Source: Branchiostoma floridae (lineage: Eukaryota; Chordata; Leptocardii; Amphioxiformes; Branchiostomatidae). From it: 64,000 nt of DNA. A program made the translations under genes and the position numbers. Below the pieces are notes generated by a model, which was not told where the DNA came from, did no database searches, and saw nothing but the letters and a program-made list of their open reading frames with translations. Numbering within the stretch: the first letter of the stretch is position 1; the number at the start of each line of letters is the position of its first letter. The stretch spans positions 11,696,515 through 11,760,514 of the forward strand of contig NC_049982.1 of the NCBI RefSeq assembly GCF_000003815.2, read 5' to 3'. Positions 13,531 to 24,000 of this stretch are shown piece by piece.

Positions 13531-16500
13531 ATGATGGCGGCTAACGGGACCACGTCCCCGGAGTCTTTCCACGTCTGGGACACTAAGGACAACTTTCTGG
13601 TCTGTAAGCTGTGCTCAGAGATCTACTGTAACCCCAAGTTGTTGCCGTGTCTGCATACTTTCTGTGAGGATTGTTTGGAAAGATTTGCGTCTGTGGACGT
13701 GGACATAGTGGAGTGTCCCGTGTGCCGAGTGAACCACACCATCCCGGACTTGGGTGTAGCTGGATTTGAAGATAACGGATTTGTGGCGAGTTTGTGCAAG
13801 ACTCTGTCTGCTAATGACGCGGACACCAGAGACAGGGAGGTGCCGTGCTCGGTGTGCGGGGACGATGAGAGCGGGGAGGTGTTGTCGGTGTCCCACTGTA
13901 TCGAGTGCGGGGACAACCTGTGTCCCGACTGCGCCTTCGCCCACCCCCGGACAAAGTTCACCCGAGGTCACCATGTTGTGTCGCTCTCGGAGTTACTGTT
14001 CGTCAAGAACAAAGGTAAACTTGACGAACGGAGGAAAGAAATCGATCAAAACTTCGACGCGGAAGCCCCGAAATACCGAGCGGCGAGCGAGCGCAGCCTC
14101 AGCAAGGTCAAAGGTTTCCTGGAGACCGCTAGTAAGAAGATTCCGTCCTACGAGACCTCCATCAGAAAGTTGACAGAATCAGAGACGCACAAGGCACGGC
14201 AGAGGACCGAGGTTTCCGAGCAGATCGCCGAAACCACCAGAAGATACATCTCCGCCGGGAAGAACAAAAGAGGTTTCTTCTGTCCGAACTTGAGACTATT
14301 TACGAGCGGGAAAAGTTGGACATCGACGCTGAGAAAGACTCGCTGAAGGTGGACTTACTGCGGCTCCGCAGCACCTGTGACTTCACGGAGAAACTGTTGC
14401 GGTATGGAAGCGACCTGGAGGTCATTCAGTACCAGAACAGGCTGATTGAGAACCTAGAGGAGGTAGGGAAACTCGAACCGAGGGACGACATCATCGAGGG
14501 TCTGGTTGGGTCGGAGCTCCTGTTCGTGACAGAGGACGCGGACGTGCAGTATGTGCTACAGAAGATGGGGCAGCTGGAGACGCGGCTGAAGGACGACACC
14601 ACCTCCCTGTCCGAGCCGGACGCCAACAGCGCGGACGAGATGGACGACGTGGACAGACCCATCCTGAGGAAGGACGACATTGACGTCATGAGGCTGGACA
14701 GCCTGACTAAAAGTACGGACGACGAAAACGACCATGCCGAGCGCAGGGAGTCCATGACGCACGCCAAGACCACCAAAAGACTCGTGCTGGACTTCGGCAA
14801 TGACGGAGAGGGGGAGGGGCAGTTCCTGGCACCGGAAGGGGTTCTGTTCACAAGCGATGGGGACATCCTCGTTCTAGACTCTATACAGAAGTCAATGCAA
14901 GTGTTCGGGCAGGAGGGAGAGTTCAAGTCCAGGGTCAAGCTGCCCGTCTTCCCGCGTGATGTCGTCTGGACTAGGGAGGGTAAGCAGAAGTCATTTCATT
15001 TTTTATAATGATTACAGAGGCATACATTACATGTAACATGTATGTAAAACGAAATCTGAGCAGCCTATGTGAATGCATATTTATTACATGTATGTCTTAG
15101 TTGATCGTCCTGCTAAGCACACACTTTTCCTGTCCTACAAACAAAGCTTCTGGTAAATCATAGGGTCCCCGTTATATCCGATAAACGGGAGCCCAAACAA
15201 AGATTCTGGTCTGTGTAAATAATACAAGTACAACATGTACAACGTAAACGCACGGGCCTGTTGTGAATGGTATTACTTACACAATATAGTACAATAAGTA
15301 GATCTACACCACAGAATGCAACATTTGGATTTAGGTTGACACTTGCATTATCCTCCCCATCTTCAGGAAACCTAGCGATGACCGGGAACATGCACGGCCA
15401 GGGGTGTGTGGTCATCATGGACCCGGAGGGGCGGGAGCTCAGGCGCTTCGACGCGGACGGGAAGCTGGAGTTCGTGCATGGCATCGCCGTGGACTCACAC
15501 GAGCGCTTCATTCTCACGGATGTCAGAAAGGTAATAAATCCTCTGTTTTAGCTGAGTCTGGAAATATAACGTTATTTGACAGCCGTGAACATAAATCTCT
15601 TTATGGTCTATGAAAACAGCGCTAGTCAATAGAAAGGTAAATTTGCTTTTCCCCCTTTGTACCAAATGAACTTTGCACAACTAAATACCACACTGCCAAC
15701 TTCCCTGACCCGATTGTCTAAACCTGACCTTCAGTCTCAACTGGAGAGAGCGCCATATGTGATATTCAATTCTCTTTTTCTCTGTCTGTCTGTTTGTCTC
15801 TCCCTTTCTCACCCCCCCTCTCTCGACCTTATTACATACCAGTATATCTATTATTTATTTCGTTTTCGTTTTTAAAGGGTACTTGTATTTCTTTATCTTA
15901 CAGCACAGGGTGACCATCCATTCGCCAGAGGGCGATCTTGTTCACCAGTTCGGTAAATACGGGAATGACGCATACTCCTTCAACAAGCCACATTACGTCA
16001 CCGTCAACAGTAGGGACGAACTTATCGTCTGTGACAGGTCAGGCTACATTTATGTAGTTCCACTGATATTTTTTTACTGTCGGTTCCTGTTCCTCATTCC
16101 CACAGAAGTGTTCACAAACATGAATTGGTCTTTTGTACATGATCTTAGAGCACAGCATTATGTTTTGTATTCTTATCAAACTTCTCGTTCTGTCATGCTT
16201 TATGTCGGTCTTTTGTTAAAGTGATTCAATGATCAGGGAATATCTCTCTGCTTTCCTTCGCTTTAAATTCACCACGCTTAAATCTATGTCTCCCGTTATA
16301 TTTCTACAGAGGAAACCATTACGTCAAAGTGTATGACTACCAAGGCAAGTTCCTCCGCAAGTTCGGCGGCTGCGGCAACGACGCCAACAACTTCATCTAC
16401 CCGTACGGCGCATGCGTCCTGGCCTCGGGAGACAGCATGGACGACATCGTGGTGTGCGACAGCGGACACAACATGGTGAAGATCTTCCACTCGGACGGGA

Positions 16501-16637
16501 ACTTCCACCGCTACGTCCTCACGCAGGACGACGGGCTCATGTGCCCCAAGACCCTGGCGCTCCGGGAGGAGCACAACCAGCTCGTCCTGACCGAGAGGGA
16601 CAGATGTTACGTCAAGGTGTACAAGCTGGAGGACTGA
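13531..16637 (+). CDS. Second TRIM-NHL protein, tandem paralogue, 4 exons, with apparent frameshift
   Basis: Exons: 13531-14979 (interrupted by a frameshift near 14250-14262), 15367-15530, 15904-16037, 16310-16637. Splice phases agree once one base is supplied in exon 1, giving about 691 aa. A C3HC4 RING (residues 25-65) is followed by one B-box (about 106-148), a coiled coil (about 160-275) and an NHL propeller (about 417-691). It aligns with the upstream gene along the coil (both contain FTEKLL) and NHL repeats. It lacks the second B-box and the 250-residue N-terminal tail. Two ATGs are adjacent (13531, 13534); the second has the better Kozak context. The likely role is ubiquitin ligase. 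If the frameshift is real in the animal the product stops at 14344-14346, after about 271 residues, and loses the NHL domain. A sequencing or assembly error is equally possible. Confidence 0.88.
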
Positions 16638-18004
16638 TGAGATACAAATCGTGAAAAGAACAAATTGTGTCTGTTGCCATATGATTCGTGCAAAAGTAAA
16701 GTGTTGTGAAATGATAATCAAAAGCAGGATTGTCAATCTAATGAAAGTTTGACCACCTGATCTCTTTACCACTTGTTGAAAAATATGTTACAATCACTAC
16801 CGTAAAGACAGAAAACTGGCAGCATGATTAATACGTAACAAATCAATGTTTTGACTTGGAGCTTATGTTATGCAATGACGCAAAGCGCTTTATTGGGTCT
16901 TTGTGATGTTTCCGATAACAAATCAAAAAGGGAATTCTTCTCAATGGTAAATGAACTTCTACTATTATATGACGTTGGAGCTTTTCTTGTCACAAACAAT
17001 AAGAACTTTCTTTGGCAAAATGCCATCATGGTTATGCACTTGCATCTCTCACTGGACTCAAATAATATCACATTACGAATTAGATAAATGGCGAAGATAA
17101 CCTAATTACATAACCTAACAAGGATGGTACGCAGGCCAGTCAATGCATTGCCACGGTTTACAGTATGCACCCAGGCATACGACGTGTTGTTATTCAGTTG
17201 CCGTTAGAGATGTCCATTGAGAAGTCCTTCACACACTGCTGCAGTCAATGTTGTTATCGACAACCGAAAAATATATACTAGTATTGAAAGCTAGTGAACT
17301 GTCCAGCGTAGACCTTGAAGTAGTGAAATGTTCTCTTGTATAACCAGTGGAAATCAGCTTCAAGCCATCGTTAGACGCCGTGACGACCATTAATCAAAAC
17401 ATTGATCTGCGCACACGTTCCATTTATAAGGTGTTATTTCAAATACGAGCTATATCTAATTTTGATATAAACAATTGATAATATATGCGTTGCAATAAAT
17501 ATATCAAGCGGATTTTGTGTAAATGATAAGTTATAATCATATTTTTGTGTAAATGATGGTTAGAATGATCTTCTTGTTCTTTTCGTCCTGACTAATGAAA
17601 GTAAATAATTGCGAAATATCCGCATGATAAACGTCCACGTAACGTTACTTTCGTGACTATAGCGTCAAGTAAGTGCAAGGAATAAAAGTTCCTTTTCAAA
17701 TCAGAATGGACAGGATTAATGCATTGTGAACTAAAAATGATAGATGAAATGATGTGTTATGATATTACCGCATATGTTTACGCCGATGCATGTTTATAGT
17801 GCTATTCTAGAATAAGTAAGACATTGCACGTAGGCGATCATTTGTTGCACCTTGTTCGTGTTCTAGAACAACATATGTCGTTATGTCAACAGAACGTCAC
17901 TCAGTGCGTGGCGAACTCCAGCATACATGTACATGGACGTGAAGTGATCACGAATCTGTAAGTCGCACTGGGAACTTTGTTCCCCCAACTATTGAAGCTC
18001 AGTC
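16638..18004. other. Intergenic region before the SAXO-like gene
   Basis: AT-rich, with no coding signal. AATAAA occurs at 17494-17499 and 17681-17686 and could serve the second TRIM gene, though both lie 0.85-1.05 kb past its stop. Forkhead-like motifs TGTTTAC (17775-17781) and GTCAACA (17885-17891) lie within 230 bp of the SAXO start codon. Confidence 0.4.
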
Positions 18005-21000
18005 ATGGTGTCGTCCACTAAAGATGGAACCCTGTGTATTTGTCAGATCTGTGACTGTGGGTGAGTAGTCAGCTGTGCGAAATAGAATTTGTAACTGTAC
18101 TGAGAAACAGAGCTACGCCGAATATATACGGGGAGAGGAGGTAAAAGTTTTGGGTATCCTTGGTACAATCGCGACGTTCCAACTTGTCGGTATTAGGCGA
18201 TCGTGTGCTGCCAAGTCAGTGAAATGTTTTCTTGAAAGTGTGTGCAAGACTTATATGTTGTTGACTTTGTCTAACCTGTGGTTACATATGTGTGGAAGGT
18301 AAAAGTCTCATTCTTTCAAGTATTATCAATTACCAACGATGCTTCCGATGGCGTAAAGTTTTTAAAGGCACAGAGACAAACTTTGGAGGTGAAGCACCAC
18401 CATGCTTTCATCTAACATGTTGTCCACGAGTATAAACGACTTAAACTCCGGTCCGTACCCCCAGTCGGCACCACTGTCCGCACCAGAAGCAGCCGGATCA
18501 CTTCCAGCGGATGCAGGCCGACCAGAAGCGACCACCAGCGGGAGATACCGGTACTGAGTATAGGGAGGTAAGTCGAGTGTATGACACTGTTTTCTTCTTT
18601 CAGTGAATATCGCCGATAAATGGGAATGTCAAGAGCAACAAAATCAACGAGTGCCCGAACTGGAAGTACAAAGTAAAATATGCAACATTTGTGCCACTGT
18701 GAAAATATCATCTACAACGTTACGTTTCGTTTTCCATCAATATGTTTCCATCTGAGATATTGTCAAAGACGACAGTTAAGTTGCGTATACGGCACCAGTA
18801 TACTGCACAATAACATCATTTCTGCCATCAGCTCCCCGCCTCCGTTGCACGTCCCTATTTCAGTAGCAGTGTCGTGGTACCACCAAACCAGAATACCCCG
18901 CTATAACCTCCCCGCTGCTGTATCTCTTCCCTGATCGCTCCATGACCCTGGGCGGCGCCGGCCACACCAGGCCGATCGATTCTCACAGAAACTGAATTAC
19001 ACCAGAAATAAATCAATGAGAGCAGCAGCGCTGTTTCCCCGTGTGTATAAACTCTGCCCGCTGCCATCTTGCAGGAGTTTAAAGCATGGCCGACCACGGG
19101 GAAGCTGAAGAGTTTGCGGCCGGAGGTCAAATCCGTGGCCACCAAGGACCCTATGCAATTGTCCACCATCTACCGTGACCTGTATATCGCCCACAAGGTA
19201 AATATACCTGAGAAAGGTATGATCGATAGTGAGAGCAAAACAAATCAAGTTAGCTCGTGTGTCTCACCGGTGGCCAGAGGTAATATCAGGTGAATCGTAC
19301 TGCTGCTGTTATTAATGTCTTTAACACCATTTCTCTATGTAATCATGTGATCATGGTCATGATCAGCTGCAGTAACCAAGGTTACGCGATGTAAGTACTT
19401 GATGGAACTGTTTCGATCAGAACTGATGGGTGTTTTTTTTAAATGTGGAATTTGCGTTTTTTCCACGCTTGATCATGACCAGTACAAATCTTTCACTACT
19501 CTAGAAGAAATCGATAACCCGCCAAGTTGACACGAACACTGAAGTCCTAGATATTAACGAATTGAAAACAAAACAATCTGGACAACTAAAACTATGTTCT
19601 GCTGCAGTACCAAGTTAACCAGGTGGTTCATATTCGACAATACGTCCATTTTCCACCAATGTGATAAAGCTGCTCGACCCTTTCACACTCGTCAAGAGGT
19701 AGAAATCCAGTATCACTCGTTACTGCGGATTATTTTACTGTACGTACACGATGTAGCGCACTTGTTCCAGTGGCTAAGGAGGTAGCATGTCGACCCTTTT
19801 GAGTTGTACACTGAATTAAGAATATGGAGTGCTTCTCCGCTCCAACCACTTATCTTAAGCACCTTGTTCCGAGGAAAACACTTAACAAAACCGAACAGAG
19901 GCGTGTAGAAGGACTTCTCATTGACCTTTTCTGCCCCAAAACTGTTCAACTTCGCGCTGAGACAAGATGGCCGACACTGCTGTGCTGTTGTACAGGAGAC
20001 CTAAACTACGGCCTTTTCTGCTTGTAGGTCCGGAGGTTTTATGTCCATTGTATATGTGGTACTCTAGCTCTAGTTTACATTGCGATGGTGCGCGCGCACA
20101 CGCGCGCGTGTGAGAGATGTAGCAAAATGTGGTAATGTGGATAAAGAAAGACATTATCCATCTATCTAAAACTGTGCTAAACGTAACCAACCGTGAAATT
20201 GCATTAAAACCCAATTTTGGCATCATGCAGAACTCAAAAAGTAGTTGAAACCGAAGTGTTTTCATCTCTGCTCCGTTGTAAGCTAATTCCCGTCTTTATG
20301 TCATTCTCTGAATGATAGTTCCAATTGTCTGACCGAACAAACAACTAACGTGGTTAGATTATGGGACCTACCATGTGACGAGGAGGTCAACCATCTATGT
20401 CAATGCACAGTGTATTTTGTGAGCTACCAATATTTCACACTAACTCATCACTTCGTGTTTAGCCTCAGACATCTATGTTAACAGTGCGTTTTGTGAACTA
20501 CTAATATTCCACACTAACTCATGACTCCGTGTTTAGCCCCAGACCCGGGTGACGTCCCTGAAGCCGACCCGTGTGTACACCCCTCCGGAGGAGACGCTGG
20601 AGACCAGCACCACCTACTCCAAGTGCTTTGCCTGGAAGTACGCCGAGCCACCCAACTGCCTCAAGCCCAAACCCCAGCTCAACGTGCCGGCCGGAGACAA
20701 GCAGACACCCTTCTCCAAGGACACCGTCACCAAGCTGACGTACAAGGTACAACTACAAACCTGCAGATGATGTTATAAAGAGGACCTTTGTGTGTTATCA
20801 TTAGATCTCTGGAGAGCAAATTACTACAGGATTGGAGGTAAAGCGACGTATTTCTTCTCTCTCGACGAAACTACCAACATAAAAATTTTGAAAGTGAAAG
20901 GTAGGACGATACATGTAATGAACGACATAGTTGAAATGATTAGTCTATCTTCGTGTAGCAATGTAAAGATATTAAGCTAGGGACGTACAATACAGTACAT

Positions 21001-24000
21001 GTGTAGCAGTGCAAACCCCTTACTTCACCCCATCTGATATGATTCGTTACCCCGAGGATCACTCTGACACGGATGGACGCTAAATTTTCCCTTCTCATTT
21101 CGTCCACGCTGCCGGATTTCATTTAATCATGGCGATATCGGCATGCACCTACTAGTTCATCATTTGCCTCTGGTAGCGGTGAATAACATCAGTGTATGTC
21201 GGACAAAATAGGAATAATCTAGACATTTGTGAGACAAAGTTATAATGCTTAAGCATAAAGATAAACTAGAAAGGAAAATTGTATTACATATTTCTTTTTT
21301 ATGATTGGATACAAATGTGTGAAAAAAAATGTCAGAATTTTGCATCCTTTTCCCGGAGATTTAAAGTCTACTTGCTTGTACCTTATGTCCTTGAATGTAA
21401 GCATAATTTGAATTATCATTATTATCATATCATTCATACATCGATAGCACAAAATACGTGCAAAATGTTTTAGGTTGCATCAGTCCACTGAGCTGCATAT
21501 TCAGAGTGGTACTGATAATAGTGTCCTTCACCAACATTACAGGAGCTTTGATTGACCTGAATTGTGAATTAGTCAACTGAGACGTATGGATTAGCGTCAG
21601 TTAAACATACGGTACCGTGTACTGTTTACTAGTACCAGGTCATGGCGACAGTATCGTCTGCAAATGTTGGGAGATTTCACAGCAGAGACGTACCAGAATA
21701 CCTGAGTCAGCGAATTACTACGTTTCAAATGAAGAGAAGTACTACGTATACTAAGAGGCTTGGCAGAAGAAAATCAAAGACAATCAAAGCATGATTTTCA
21801 CAATGACACATATTTACACCCACACTTTCCAAACCAATCTATTGTTTGGGGTGACGCTTCAAGAACCCCGTGAGAAAATCCTGACTTCTTTCCCCACACA
21901 TCTACCCATTGAACCGACTACCTGCTCATCTGTTGGTATTTCCCTGACGACAAATTAATATTTTGGTTGTATGCGTCACAGATGACTGCATGTTTAAGTC
22001 TGGCCCGTGGTGCGTTTGATGGTCTCTACATTTTCTTGATATTTTTGCAGAGTCCGACACAAACTGGCTGGTGGTGGTGGGATTTGAAGATCGTCAAATA
22101 ATTTTGTTCCAAACTCCACAGAATAGACATATTACGACGCTCAGGTTGTATGACGTTTGTGTGTCTTACCACTGTTCGTTCTTCTCCCGTTTTACCACAG
22201 GAGTTCTCGCGAGAGGAACAGAAGGCGGCCAAGTGTAAGATTATCAAACACAAGGAGGAGCTGGGCACTAACGAGGGGGCCAAGCTAGAGGTCACCACCA
22301 GCAGCTACACGGTAAACAAACATTTGCAATAAGCTCTAAATCTGCAAGAGGACGTTGTTGATAATCTCGAAGGAGACTTACCGTGGGTCATACAGTATCC
22401 AAAGGGCTCTAATTGTCCTCAGTGCTACTGTCTAGGCCCCAGTGAATCTGCTTGGATTGTTGAACAAATTTCCAGGCCCAGAAAAATAGGCTAAAGAAAA
22501 AAAGGCCAGGGTCGGCACTCGACATGTTTCTGCTGGGGATGGCTGGGTAACAGAAAATACAATATTTTGTCGTATAGACCTTATGATTACTCTCGGTTTC
22601 CCCCTACAGATCTTCTAGGTCCTATGGTGCAGGTGAACTTCAGTGTGATCAATGTTTGATCTTAGGCTGTTTAAACCATTTTTAACATTACGAACAAATA
22701 CTGAGACATTTTCATTGCCTCCGGTAGACGTCTACAGTCTTCACTGACAAGAAGGTCAGCGGGCTGCAGAGGTTCGGCAGAGGTTTTTGACGTGTTTAGC
22801 GTTTTGTCGGGCTTTTTATTTTGTACATGTCCCGCTTTCTTAATGTCCGCCGGCCAAATCAGTGGACATGAAGAAAACGGGACGAAACAGAAACCCGTCA
22901 AAGACGCATAAGACACGTCAAAAACCAGCTGAAGCCGAACTGTGCTTGGAAAGTATCTTGTAACACTTCTGGATCAATGAATTGTCATCAGATCGATACA
23001 TTTCTTCATAGGTTGGCGTCATACTTCTCGGTTGTGTACAGAAATCAGGCCAACGTACTGTAGAACGAAATGATAAGACTAGATTAGAAATGGTGCTAGC
23101 AACAGCTGGAAAACGTGATCGTACGTCACTTGATATCGACAGCATCACTTCCTCATGACATATATCCCAGGACACGTGCACTTTCACCATATATCACCAT
23201 TCTCGTTGATCTAACGTTAGAACATAGATGTAACAGCTGCTACGGCTTCCCTTGGTTGGGAGGAGGACAAAGAACTTTCTTCAATCCCAATGACATAACA
23301 TGACGTAATAGCTGCAACACATTCACATTTTGCCGGTACTCGCTGTCAATGCGCGTGTCACACCGTCTGTTGGTGTGTTCTCCAGGAGGACTTCCCGGCA
23401 CACGAGAACGTGGCGCCGCCCGAGAGCACCAAGCCGCCCCAGGAGTACATCAAGTCGGACAAGCCTTTTGAGGACGACACAGTCAACAAACTCGACTACG
23501 TGCCACATCCGCCGCAACCAAGGCCCGTCAAGAAGAAGGTTAGGATAGATAGACTATAGATTCTTGATCGAAAAGATTCCAGAAGAAGTTATGGAAGATG
23601 TCGTCTGTGTTCCGATTTGAAGTCAAGTCAGCTTTAATTTCTAATTATGAATTTGACATGGGGCACAGGTGAAGTCAGGTCACTCGAACTTTAGAACGTT
23701 CACTTCTATGTTCCATGACACATACTAGAACGACTTCGTTATTTCTAAAAGGATATAGTGTATAGCTGAAGACCTATCATTGCCATTCCCTGTTGTAAAC
23801 TATGACACTTAGCAGTATCCTAGTGTAACGTAACGTCGTGTAGTCGTCTCACCATCTGTATGATGCGTCACGACAGATTGAGTACACGCCCAACAACAAG
23901 CCGTTTGAAGGTGTGTCGATGATGAAGGCTGAGTTCCCGGTCCATTCCGCGGGCCCTCACCGGCCGCCGAGCTTCAAACCGCCGCAGGAATACAAGTCTC

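Noticed and set aside
14260-14275. Programmed -1 frameshifting in the second TRIM gene
   Set aside because: No X-XXY-YYZ heptamer in the correct register near the shift, and animal TRIM genes are not known to use it. A missing base explains the data better.
18412-18711. 99-codon minus-strand frame over SAXO exon 2
   Set aside because: Antisense shadow; the plus strand encodes the conserved RHHCPH segment in correct phase with exons 1 and 3.
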